DNA of 64,000 bases, from assembly GCF_001698125.1 (NCBI RefSeq), contig NZ_CP013854.1, positions 4,898,001 through 4,962,000 on the forward strand. The letters are read 5' to 3'. A program made the translations under genes and the position numbers. This document shows positions 48,085 to 56,265 of the stretch, in pieces. Each line of letters starts with the position of its first letter. Position 1 is the first letter of the stretch. The notes below the pieces were generated by a model, which was not told where the DNA came from, ran no database searches, and saw nothing but the letters and a program-made list of their open reading frames with translations. The stretch is from Pseudonocardia sp. HH130630-07 (GTDB lineage Bacteria > Actinomycetota > Actinomycetes > Mycobacteriales > Pseudonocardiaceae).

Positions 48085-49212
48085 GTGCTGCGGACAGGGT
48101 TGACCGGAGGAATAGGGGCGGGCAAGTCGACCATCGCCCGCCGTCTCGTCGAACGCGGGGCGGTGCTGGTCGACTCCGACCGGATCGCCCGCGAGGTGGT
48201 GGCGCGCGGCACCGGGGGACTGGCCGCGGTCGTGGCGGAGTTCGGCGACGAGGTCGTCGGCCCGGACGGCGAGCTGGACCGTCCGGCACTGGCCGCGGTC
48301 GTGTTCGGGGACCCGGCGGCCCGGCGGCGGCTGGACGGGATCGTGCACCCGCTGGTCCGCGCCCGGTCGGACGAGCTCGTCGCGGCCGCTCCGCCGGACG
48401 CGATCGTCGTGCAGGACGTGCCGCTGCTCGTGGAGGGCGGGATGGCGCCGGCGTTCCCGATCGTCGTCGTGGTCGGGGTGGACGAGCCGGAACGGGTCCG
48501 GCGCCTGGTGGCCACCCGCGGGATGAGCGAGGCCGACGCCAGGGCCCGGATCGCCGCCCAGGCGACCGACGCGCAGCGCCGGGCCGCCGCCGACGTCTGG
48601 CTCGACAACTCCGGTGACGAGAGCACCGCCCTGCGGCGGGCGGACGGGTTGTGGGAGTCCCGGCTGGTGCCGTTCGAGGAGAACCTCCGGGCCCGCCGGC
48701 CGGCCGCCCCCGTCGCACCGGTCCTGGTGCCGTGGGACCCGGCCTGGCCGGGCCAGGCCCGGCGGTTGGCGGACCGGGTGGCGACGGCCGCCGGCTGGCT
48801 CGGTCACGGGGTGGAGCACGTCGGCTCGACCGCGGTCCCCGGCCTGCCCGCCCGGGACGAGATCGACCTCCAGCTGGCCGTCGGATCGCGGGCCGATGCC
48901 GAAGCCGTCGCCGGTGCGCTCGCCGACGTCGGGCTCCCGCCGGACCCGGCTGCGGTGGCGGACGGCGCGGGCACGGTGGGCGTGCACCGGTCGGCCGACC
49001 CGGGACGTGCCGCGACCGTCCTGCTCCGCGTCCTCGACTCCGCCGCCTGGCGGTACGCACTCGACTTCCGGGACCGGATGCAGGCCGACGTCCGGGCCCG
49101 TGACGGCTACGTCGAGCGGAAGCACGCCGGTGCCGCCCTGTACGCCGCCGACCCGGACACCCTGCGCTACACCGCGCATCTCGCAGCGTGGCGGGGCGAC
49201 CCGAAGGAGTGA
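48085..49212 (+). CDS. coaE: dephospho-CoA kinase fused to GrpB/UPF0157 domain
   Basis: 375 aa. Residues 1-195 are dephospho-CoA kinase, last step of CoA synthesis: P-loop GLTGGIGAGKST, VDSDRIAREV and the lid region ATRGMSEADARARIAAQ. Residues about 215-372 are a GrpB/UPF0157 domain of the nucleotidyltransferase superfamily (VPWDPAWPGQARRLADRV, VEHVGSTAVPGLPARDEIDLQL with the catalytic-type DEIDL). The same fusion is known in mycobacteria. GTG 48085 lies 6 nt after TACCGT, probably leaderless. Confidence 0.95.
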   Translation: MLRTGLTGGIGAGKSTIARRLVERGAVLVDSDRIAREVVARGTGGLAAVVAEFGDEVVGPDGELDRPALAAVVFGDPAARRRLDGIVHPLVRARSDELVAAAPPDAIVVQDVPLLVEGGMAPAFPIVVVVGVDEPERVRRLVATRGMSEADARARIAAQATDAQRRAAADVWLDNSGDESTALRRADGLWESRLVPFEENLRARRPAAPVAPVLVPWDPAWPGQARRLADRVATAAGWLGHGVEHVGSTAVPGLPARDEIDLQLAVGSRADAEAVAGALADVGLPPDPAAVADGAGTVGVHRSADPGRAATVLLRVLDSAAWRYALDFRDRMQADVRARDGYVERKHAGAALYAADPDTLRYTAHLAAWRGDPKE

Positions 49213-49416
49213 CGATGTGACCGTTGTGTGACGCAGTCCGTCACGAACAGGTCGTGATCCGCCCGTTTCCTGTAACGGTGTCGGCTCGTTGGTCGATCAG
49301 GCGGGGGAGAGCGTCGACGCGCGGGCTCCGCCGAGCAGCGGCGGTCGTCCGCCGGTCGGACCGGACACGGCACCCGGCCGGGGGGTACCCGGGTACGGCG
49401 ACGAGAGGACACGGGG

Positions 49417-50199
49417 TTGAGCACGGTGGCGCAGCGATACGGGGCGGACGGCGACCACGCCGGGCCCGTGCGCGCGTCCGGCCTCACTCGTCCGGACGAG
49501 TACGGGCCGGACCCGTACGGATCGGGCCACGGCTCGTGGACCGGCGCCGACGGGTGGGACGCCGGGGCGGGCGACGGACCGTGGACCGGTGGCCAGGAGG
49601 CGCCCCCGATCAGCGGCGCGATGGTGCAACAGCACCGGACGCTGCCGCACGGCGAGCTCCGCGCGGACTTCGGCGCGCACCTCGAGGCGTACTACCCGCG
49701 GCTCGTCGCCCAGCTCTACGCGATCACGCTGAACCCGCAGGAAGCCCACGACGTCGTGCAGGACGCCTACTCCAGGGCCTGGCGCCGCTGGTCCACGCTG
49801 CGCGCCGCCGACCCGGGGCCGGATGCGGAGGACCCGGCCGTCGGCTGGGTCCGCCGGGTCGCCCTCCGCACGTCGATGCGGCACCGCTTCTTCCGGCGCC
49901 GCCGTCGTCCGGCCGCGGAGGAGACGGACCCGCGCACCGGTGCCCTGCTGGAGGCGCTGGGCCGGCTGGTCGCGGCGGACCGCAGGGCGGTCGTGTTGCA
50001 CCACATGGCGGGGCTGCCGGTCCGGGCCGTCGCCGACCTGGAGAGCGCGAGCGAGCACGACGTCCGGCGCAGGCTGGCCCGGGGGCGCGAGATCGTCACC
50101 GAGGGCATGGCCGAGGTGCTGGAGGAGATCATCGGGGCCCCTGAGCCCCGTGGCAGGGACGGCGGGTACCCGCACGCCGTCGAGGGGGGACGGGCATGA
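49417..50199 (+). CDS. ECF-type sigma factor
   Basis: 260 aa from TTG 49417. The first 80 residues are disordered and Gly/Asp-rich. Sigma region 2 follows (YYPRLVAQLYAITLNPQEAHDVVQDAYSRAWRRW) and then region 4 (LGRLVAADRRAVVLHHMAGLPVRAVADLESASEHDVRRRLARG). The spacing is as in ECF factors. It would direct RNA polymerase to a small stress or envelope regulon. It overlaps the next gene by ATGA, the usual arrangement of an ECF factor with its controlling protein. Confidence 0.85.
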   Translation: MSTVAQRYGADGDHAGPVRASGLTRPDEYGPDPYGSGHGSWTGADGWDAGAGDGPWTGGQEAPPISGAMVQQHRTLPHGELRADFGAHLEAYYPRLVAQLYAITLNPQEAHDVVQDAYSRAWRRWSTLRAADPGPDAEDPAVGWVRRVALRTSMRHRFFRRRRRPAAEETDPRTGALLEALGRLVAADRRAVVLHHMAGLPVRAVADLESASEHDVRRRLARGREIVTEGMAEVLEEIIGAPEPRGRDGGYPHAVEGGRA

Positions 50200-51026
50200 G
50201 CGGCTTCGGGGACATCGACCGGGAGTTCCACCGGCTCGACGACGTGCTGGCGGCCGCGGTGCCGCTGCCGCCGATCGACGAGGTGATCGCCCGTGCCGCG
50301 GGTGCCCGGCGGGCGACCTCCGCCGCGGCCGCCGCGGTGCTCACGGTCGGGTCGCTGGGCGGTCTGACCGCCGTGGCGACCGCGGCGGCGCCGGACGGTT
50401 CGTTCGTCGGGGCGCCGTTCGCCATCGCGTCGCCGCAGACCTCGGCGCCGACGCCGGAGCCGGTCCCCGCGGCCGCCCCGGGCTCGGCCGAGTCCGCGGA
50501 CCCGACCCTGCCGCCCGCGTTCGACCCGACGACGGCGGCCTCCGAGGGCAGCCGGGTGGGCGGCGCGCCGGCCCCCGGCCCGGCCCCGGTCCTCCCGCCC
50601 GCGCCGCCGCCCCCGCCGGCCGGTGGTGGGCAGGTCCCGCCACCGCCGCCGGCCGCCGACCCGACGCGGCCGACGACCCCGCCGGACGACGGCGGCGACG
50701 ACGAGCCGACCCGGCCCCGGCCGCCGGAGGGCGACCCGGACCCGACGACGACGCGGCCGCCGCAGCCCACCGAGGACCCGACGCCGACCGAGGACCCCAC
50801 CCCGACCGAGGACCCGACGACCCCGCCGCCGTCGACGTCGCACGGCGAGGGCACGCCGGACCCGACCGAGACCTCGACCTCGAACTCGGCGGCCCCGACG
50901 ACGACCCGGACCTCCGACACCACGGACCCGGGTACCACGAGCCCGACGTCGGAGACCAGCGAGACCTCCTCGTCGTCGTCCACCAGCGCGGTCGGGCTCG
51001 GCCCGGCCGGGCACCCCGCGGTCTGA
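50196..51026 (+). CDS. membrane protein with Pro/Thr-rich outer region, partner of ECF sigma factor
   Basis: 276 aa. A cytosolic N-terminus of about 40 residues (FHRLDDVLAAAVPLPPIDEVIARAAG) precedes one TM helix (about 44-64), then some 200 residues rich in Pro, Thr, Ser and Ala, including a PTEDPTPTEDPTPTEDP repeat. By position it could be an anti-sigma factor, but it has no cysteine, so the zinc HxxxCxxC motif of typical anti-sigma factors is absent. The outer part resembles wall-spanning linkers. The function is inferred from coupling only. Confidence 0.72.
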   Translation: MSGFGDIDREFHRLDDVLAAAVPLPPIDEVIARAAGARRATSAAAAAVLTVGSLGGLTAVATAAAPDGSFVGAPFAIASPQTSAPTPEPVPAAAPGSAESADPTLPPAFDPTTAASEGSRVGGAPAPGPAPVLPPAPPPPPAGGGQVPPPPPAADPTRPTTPPDDGGDDEPTRPRPPEGDPDPTTTRPPQPTEDPTPTEDPTPTEDPTTPPPSTSHGEGTPDPTETSTSNSAAPTTTRTSDTTDPGTTSPTSETSETSSSSSTSAVGLGPAGHPAV

Positions 51027-51035
51027 CCGCTCCCG

Positions 51036-51057
51036 CCCCGGCCGTGACCGGCCGGGG
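51036..51057. terminator. bidirectional hairpin between ECF operon and DUF402 gene
   Basis: A perfect 9-bp stem (51036-51044 with 51049-51057) and a 4-nt loop, directly abutting the DUF402 stop codon. Confidence 0.7.
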
Positions 51058-51594
51058 TCAGGGCGCCGCGGGCGCGACCGGGCGGCTGCGCGGGCCCAGC
51101 TCGATCCCGTGCGCGGCGAGCCAGGCCTCGTGGTCGTGGCCGTGCCGGGCGAGGCCGTCGAGCACGGCGTGCGACCGCTCCAGGGCGTACTCGGCGAGGC
51201 CGGGGGCCAGCAGGCCCTCGGCGACGGCGGCGACGAACTCGTCGACGTCGAGCACCTCGGTCTCCCGCCCGCGGCGGACGACGAGATCGAGGTAGAGGTC
51301 GGTCATCCGGATCAGCCTGCCGTCCCGGGTGAACGAGGCGATGTCGAGGTACATGTCCTGGTCCCGCTCGTGGCCGGGGTGCCACCGCCAGTCGGACAGG
51401 CAGACCCCGAGGTCCGGGACCACCCAGGACTCCACCCACCACGCGCCGGGCCGGGCGACGATCGGCCGGGACAGGTAGAGCCCCCACTCCTCCTCCCGGA
51501 GGGTCTCGATCTCGCGGCGGACACCCTTGGTGTCGAACTGGGCGCGGGACTCGGGATCGAAGGTCTGGATCTTCGGTGGGTGCACGACGAGCAT
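51058..51594 (-). CDS. DUF402 protein
   Basis: 178 aa. The pattern WVESWVVPDLGVCLSDWRWHPGH...DMYLDIA.....LIRMTDLYLDLVV....VLDVDEF is that of the DUF402 (FomD/YgaC-like) family, whose characterised members are metal-dependent nucleoside diphosphate or nucleotidyl-phosphonate hydrolases; the conserved Asp/Tyr/Asp cluster is visible. The substrate is unknown. ATG 51594 is listed; GTG 51585, with CAGGA 9 nt upstream, is a reasonable alternative. It is divergent to uvrB. Confidence 0.82.
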   Translation of the reverse strand: MLVVHPPKIQTFDPESRAQFDTKGVRREIETLREEEWGLYLSRPIVARPGAWWVESWVVPDLGVCLSDWRWHPGHERDQDMYLDIASFTRDGRLIRMTDLYLDLVVRRGRETEVLDVDEFVAAVAEGLLAPGLAEYALERSHAVLDGLARHGHDHEAWLAAHGIELGPRSRPVAPAAP

Positions 51595-51666
51595 CCTGCC
51601 GGTGCCCGGCGGCGCGGCGCGAGGCCGCCGGGGCGCCGCCGAGGTGAGACTGTCGGGGGTCGCTCG

Positions 51667-51672
51667 TACCCT
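51667..51672 (+). promoter_or_regulatory. -10 box of uvrB (leaderless)
   Basis: TACCCT ends 6 nt before the uvrB ATG. No SOS-box pattern (GAAC-N4-GTTC or similar) is seen around it. Confidence 0.5.
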
Positions 51673-51678
51673 GGGGTC

Positions 51679-53925
51679 ATGGCATTCGCGACCGAGGTCC
51701 CGGGCTCCGCGGCGAGACCCACGGCGAACCCCGAGGACGACGCGCACGCGCACCCGGACGCGGGCACCACCCCCACCGGCACCCCGCTGGCCCACTCCGA
51801 GCACCGTCCGGTCGGCGAGGTCGAGCGCCGCAGCGGGCGGTTCGAGGTCGTCAGCGAGCACCGCCCGGCCGGTGACCAGCCGACCGCCATCGCCGATCTG
51901 GACCGGCGGCTGCGCGGCGGCGAGGAGGACATCGTCCTCATGGGCGCCACCGGTACCGGAAAGTCGGCCACCACGGCGTGGCTGATCGAGCAGCAGCAGC
52001 GGCCGACGCTGGTGATGGCCCCGAACAAGACGCTGGCCGCGCAGCTGGCGAACGAGCTGCGGGAGATGCTGCCGCACAACGCCGTCGAGTACTTCGTGTC
52101 GTACTACGACTACTACCAGCCCGAGGCGTACATCGCGCAGACCGACACCTACATCGAGAAGGACAGCTCGGTCAACGACGACGTCGAGCGGCTGCGCCAC
52201 TCGGCGACGATGAACCTGCTGTCCCGGCGTGACGTCGTGGTGGTCGCCTCGGTGTCGTGCATCTACGGCCTGGGCACGCCGCAGTCCTACCTCGACCGGT
52301 CGGTGTCGCTGCAGGTCGGGGAGGAGGTCGAGCGCGACCGCCTGCTCCGGCTGCTGGTCGACGTGCAGTACACGCGCAACGACGTGTCCTTCACCCGTGG
52401 CACCTTCCGGGTCCGCGGGGACACGGTGGAGATCATCCCGGCGTACCAGGAGCTCGCGCTGCGGATCGAGTTCTTCGGCGACGAGATCGAGGCGCTCTAC
52501 CACCTCAACCCGCTGACCGGTGACACGGTCGAGCAGGTCGACGAGATCCGGATCTTCCCTGCCACCCACTACGTGGCGGGGCCGGACCGGATGGAACGCG
52601 CCGTGCGCGACATCGAGTCCGAGCTGGAGACCCGGCTGGAGCAGCTGGAGAACCAGGGCAAGCTGCTGGAGGCCCAGCGGCTGCGCATGCGGACCCAGTA
52701 CGACATCGAGATGATCCGCCAGGTCGGGTTCTGCTCCGGGATCGAGAACTACTCCCGGCACATCGACGGCCGCGGCGCCGGCACCGCCCCGGCCACCCTC
52801 ATCGACTACTTCCCGGACGACTTCCTGCTGGTCATCGACGAGTCGCACGTGACGGTCCCGCAGATCGGCGGCATGTACGAGGGCGACATGTCGCGCAAGC
52901 GCAACCTGGTGGAGTTCGGCTTCCGGTTGCCGTCCGCCGTGGACAACCGGCCGTTGACCTGGGAGGAGTTCGCCGACCGCATCGGGCAGACGGTGTACCT
53001 GTCGGCGACCCCGGGGCCCTACGAGCTGAACCGCACCGGCGGCGAGTTCGTCGAGCAGGTCATCCGGCCGACCGGCCTGGTCGACCCCGAGGTCGTCGTG
53101 AAGCCGACGAAGGGCCAGATCGACGACCTGGTCGCCGAGATCCGCGACCGCACCGAGCGCGACGAGCGGGTCCTGGTCACCACGCTGACCAAGAAGATGG
53201 CCGAGGACCTCACCGACTACCTGCTCGAGCTGGGCATCAAGGTCCGGTACCTGCACTCCGAGGTCGACACCCTGCGCCGGGTCGAGCTGCTGCGGCAGCT
53301 GCGCTCCGGGGAGTACGACGTGCTGGTCGGGATCAACCTGCTCCGTGAGGGACTCGACCTGCCCGAGGTGTCGCTGGTCGCGATCCTCGACGCGGACAAG
53401 GAGGGCTTCCTGCGCTCCGGCACGTCGCTGATCCAGACGATCGGCCGGGCCGCCCGCAACGTGTCCGGCCAGGTCCACATGTACGCCGACCGGATCACCG
53501 ACTCCATGCGGTACGCCATCGACGAGACCGATCGGCGCCGGGCCAAGCAGGTCGCCTACAACACCGAGCACGGCATCGACCCGCAGCCACTGCGCAAGAA
53601 GATCGCCGACATCCTCGACCAGGTCTACCGCGAGGCCGAGGACACCGAGACCGTCCCGGTCGGCGGCTCCGGGCGCAACGCCTCGCGCGGCAAGCGTGCT
53701 GCGGGGGAGCCGGGCCGGGCCGCTGCCGCGGGCAGCTCCGGCGTGCCCGCCCGGGACACGGCGGGCATGCCGCGTGCCGAGCTCGCCGACCTCATCCAGC
53801 AGATGAGCGACCAGATGCTGACCGCGGCCCGCGACCTGCAGTTCGAGCTGGCCGCGCGGCTGCGCGACGAGATCTCCGACCTGAAGAAGGAGCTGCGGGG
53901 GATGGACGCGGCCGGGGTGAAGTAG
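51679..53925 (+). CDS. uvrB: excinuclease ABC subunit B
   Basis: 748 aa. Walker A GATGTGKSAT (near 89-98), the tyrosine-rich beta-hairpin YFVSYYDYYQPEAYI that inserts behind a lesion, helicase motif II VIDESHVTVPQIGGMY, motif VI QTIGRAARN and a C-terminal UVR motif (LIQQMSDQMLTAARDLQFELAARLRDEI) that binds UvrC. It verifies damage in nucleotide excision repair. The N-terminal 50-residue extension (PDAGTTPTGTP...) is longer than usual; ATG 51679 follows a -10 box by 6 nt, which supports it. Confidence 0.97.
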   Translation: MAFATEVPGSAARPTANPEDDAHAHPDAGTTPTGTPLAHSEHRPVGEVERRSGRFEVVSEHRPAGDQPTAIADLDRRLRGGEEDIVLMGATGTGKSATTAWLIEQQQRPTLVMAPNKTLAAQLANELREMLPHNAVEYFVSYYDYYQPEAYIAQTDTYIEKDSSVNDDVERLRHSATMNLLSRRDVVVVASVSCIYGLGTPQSYLDRSVSLQVGEEVERDRLLRLLVDVQYTRNDVSFTRGTFRVRGDTVEIIPAYQELALRIEFFGDEIEALYHLNPLTGDTVEQVDEIRIFPATHYVAGPDRMERAVRDIESELETRLEQLENQGKLLEAQRLRMRTQYDIEMIRQVGFCSGIENYSRHIDGRGAGTAPATLIDYFPDDFLLVIDESHVTVPQIGGMYEGDMSRKRNLVEFGFRLPSAVDNRPLTWEEFADRIGQTVYLSATPGPYELNRTGGEFVEQVIRPTGLVDPEVVVKPTKGQIDDLVAEIRDRTERDERVLVTTLTKKMAEDLTDYLLELGIKVRYLHSEVDTLRRVELLRQLRSGEYDVLVGINLLREGLDLPEVSLVAILDADKEGFLRSGTSLIQTIGRAARNVSGQVHMYADRITDSMRYAIDETDRRRAKQVAYNTEHGIDPQPLRKKIADILDQVYREAEDTETVPVGGSGRNASRGKRAAGEPGRAAAAGSSGVPARDTAGMPRAELADLIQQMSDQMLTAARDLQFELAARLRDEISDLKKELRGMDAAGVK

Positions 53926-54019
53926 CCGGGGCCGGGACCGCTACCGTGGTCCTCCGTTTCCACCACCCGGCCGTCCCAAGTTCTGCGGGACCGGCCCTGC
54001 GCGCAGCGGAGGAGCCCGC

Positions 54020-55309
54020 GTGACCGTCGCCCGCACCACGCCCGACCCGGATGTGCCCGCCGTGCCCGCTGCGGGGTGGGCCGCACCGGTGTCCCGGCTG
54101 CGCGCGGCGGCCCTGTCGTGGATCTCGCTGTGCGTCACGGTGCCGCTGCTCGTGGTGTCGCTGTTCTGGTCCTGGACCCGGCTCGGCAACTACGCGCTGG
54201 ACCTCGACATCTACCGGATCGGCGTCGAGGTGTGGCTGGCCGGCGGGGACATGTACGGCGTGCTGCCCGCCCCGATGAACGGGCCGCTGCTGCCGTTCAT
54301 CTACCCGCCGTTCGCCGCGATCACCATGGTGCCGCTCGCCGCTGTGCCCTATCCGGTGGCGTTCACCGTCCAGTTCGTCGCGTCGCTGGTGTCGCTCGCG
54401 ATCTGCATCGCGCTGGCGATCCGGATCGCCTGGCCGGCCGGCGGCCGGCGGGCCCCGCTGGTCCTGGGGGTCCCGGTGCTGGCCGCGACGCTGTTGATCG
54501 AGCCGGTCGCGCAGACCTACGCGTTCGGCCAGATCAACCTGGTCCTGATGATGCTGGTGGCCGTCGACTGCCTGGCCCCGCGGACCCGCTGGCCCCGGGG
54601 CCTGCTGCTCGGGCTCGCGGCGGCGATCAAGCTGACGCCGGGCGGCATGATCCTCTTCTTCCTGGTGCGCCGGGACTGGAAGGCGGCCGGGGTGGCCGTC
54701 GCCACCGGGATCGTCGCCACCGGGATCGGCTTCCTCGTCGACGTCGACTCCTCGGTCCGGTACTGGTTCGTCGGTGGGCCCGCGGCCGGGGTGAGCGGCT
54801 CGACGTTCTTCTCGAACGAGACCGTGCAGGCGGTGCTGGCCCGGCAGGAGGTGCCGGAACCCTGGTTCACGGTGCTGTGGCTGGGCATCGTCGCCGGGCT
54901 GCTCGCTCTGGCCGTCCCGGTGATCCGGCGGACCGAGCCGGTGATCGCGATGTCGGCGACGGCCGCGGTCGTGCTGATGGCGACGCCGACGGCCTGGTCG
55001 CACCACTGGGTGTGGGTGGTGCCGGCGCTCATCGGGTTCTGCGCCCACGCGCTGCGCCACCGGTCCGCGGTGTGGCTGCTGGTCGCCGCCGTGTTCGCGG
55101 CGATCTTCTACGTCGCGCCGTTCCGCTGGATGCCGAACGTGTGGGGCGTCGAGGTGAAGTGGAGCCTGTGGGAGCAGGTGCTCGGCGCGAGCTACGTGCT
55201 CCCGGCCGCCCTCGCGCTGGGGCTCGGCTGCTGGTACGTGACCCGTGGTCCGGGGCGGCCCGGCGGGCCGCAGGCCCCGGAACCGGACCTGCTCCGCGTC
55301 GGGCGCTGA
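54020..55309 (+). CDS. GT87-type glycosyltransferase (alpha-mannosyltransferase, GT-C fold)
   Basis: 429 aa, 9-11 TM helices. The first loop LDLDIYRIGVEVWLAGGDMYG has the Asp pair typical of GT-C enzymes using polyprenyl-phosphate mannose, followed by FIYPPFAAI and AAIKLTPGGMILFFLVRRDWKAA. Actinobacterial relatives add mannose to phosphatidylinositol mannosides or lipoarabinomannan on the outer face of the membrane. GTG 54020 has GGAGGAG upstream. The exact acceptor cannot be told. Confidence 0.87.
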   Translation: MTVARTTPDPDVPAVPAAGWAAPVSRLRAAALSWISLCVTVPLLVVSLFWSWTRLGNYALDLDIYRIGVEVWLAGGDMYGVLPAPMNGPLLPFIYPPFAAITMVPLAAVPYPVAFTVQFVASLVSLAICIALAIRIAWPAGGRRAPLVLGVPVLAATLLIEPVAQTYAFGQINLVLMMLVAVDCLAPRTRWPRGLLLGLAAAIKLTPGGMILFFLVRRDWKAAGVAVATGIVATGIGFLVDVDSSVRYWFVGGPAAGVSGSTFFSNETVQAVLARQEVPEPWFTVLWLGIVAGLLALAVPVIRRTEPVIAMSATAAVVLMATPTAWSHHWVWVVPALIGFCAHALRHRSAVWLLVAAVFAAIFYVAPFRWMPNVWGVEVKWSLWEQVLGASYVLPAALALGLGCWYVTRGPGRPGGPQAPEPDLLRVGR

Positions 55310-55325
55310 CCCCGGGCCTGCCGTG

Positions 55326-55353
55326 GTCCGGGCCCGTCCGGGCGGGCCCGGAC
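55326..55353. terminator. bidirectional hairpin between GT87 gene and ABC permease
   Basis: A perfect 11-bp stem (55326-55336 with 55343-55353) and a 6-nt loop between convergent stops. Confidence 0.75.
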
Positions 55354-55356
55354 GGC

Positions 55357-56265
55357 TCAGCTCGTGATGTCCTTGCGGGTGAACCGCCAGGCCGCCAGCG
55401 CGAGGAAGACCGTCGCGTAGCAGACCGCGGAGAAGGCGCCGTAGGTCATCTCGGCCCAGTCGACGTCCCGCGACAGCAGGGACGACCAGGCGTCGCCGTA
55501 GTGGGTCGGGAGCACGTTCCGGATCGCCCCCAGGTCGTCGATCTGGTCGATGATCTGGGAGACGATCGACGCCATGACCGTCCCGCCGACCGCACCGAGC
55601 GGTGCGTCGGTGCTCACCGACAGCAGCAGGGCCAGCCCGGCGACCCAGCTCAGCTGCACGGTCACGTAGCAGGCGCCGAGGAGTACCCGGCCCACCGCCG
55701 ACCAGAACGGCAGCGACTCACCCACCGGCGAGACCAGGTCACCGGTCCCGTAGGCGACCGAGCCGACCACGAGCGCGGCCACCGGGAGCAGGAGCAGCGC
55801 CGCGGCCGACAGCGCCGCGGCGATGATCGCCTTCTGCCGCAGGAGGCGGGCCCGCGGCACCGGTACGGCGAGCAGGTAGCGCAGCGACGACCAGGACGCC
55901 TCGGACGCGACGGTGTCGCCGAAGAACAACGCCACGAGCACGACGAGCAGGAAGCTCGCCGAGGCGAACAGGGTGAACACCGCGAAGTTCGTCGCCGAGA
56001 CCGACGCCAGGTCCACCAGACTCGGCCCGCTGGCCGCGCCGTCGTCGTCTCCGCCACCCAGGGAGAACGCGGCCCACAGGATGATCGGCATGGCCACGAC
56101 CAGCGCGAACACCACCTGGGTGCGACGCCGTCGCAGCTGGCGGGCCAGCTCGGTGCGCAGCGGCAGCGTGCGGCCGGGGACGGCGGGTGGCGCCGCGCCG
56201 CCGTCGACGAGATCGCCGACGTGCCCGCGGCGGGTCGACAGCTGCCGTTCGTCGCCGCTGCTCAC
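55357..56265 (-). CDS. ABC-2-type transporter permease
   Basis: 302 aa: a cytosolic N-terminus ending in RTELARQLRRRRTQ, then six TM helices with the ABC-2 layout (a large loop after TM1, then FFGDTVASEASWSSLRYLLAVPVPRARLLRQKAI between TM2 and TM3). It works with the ATPase encoded immediately upstream; GTG 56265 overlaps that stop (GTGA). Such two-gene units export peptides, lipids or drugs. Confidence 0.9.
   Translation of the reverse strand: MSSGDERQLSTRRGHVGDLVDGGAAPPAVPGRTLPLRTELARQLRRRRTQVVFALVVAMPIILWAAFSLGGGDDDGAASGPSLVDLASVSATNFAVFTLFASASFLLVVLVALFFGDTVASEASWSSLRYLLAVPVPRARLLRQKAIIAAALSAAALLLLPVAALVVGSVAYGTGDLVSPVGESLPFWSAVGRVLLGACYVTVQLSWVAGLALLLSVSTDAPLGAVGGTVMASIVSQIIDQIDDLGAIRNVLPTHYGDAWSSLLSRDVDWAEMTYGAFSAVCYATVFLALAAWRFTRKDITS

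Noticed and set aside
51600..51680. LexA/SOS box before uvrB
   Set aside because: No GAAC-N4-GTTC-like palindrome is present around the proposed -10.
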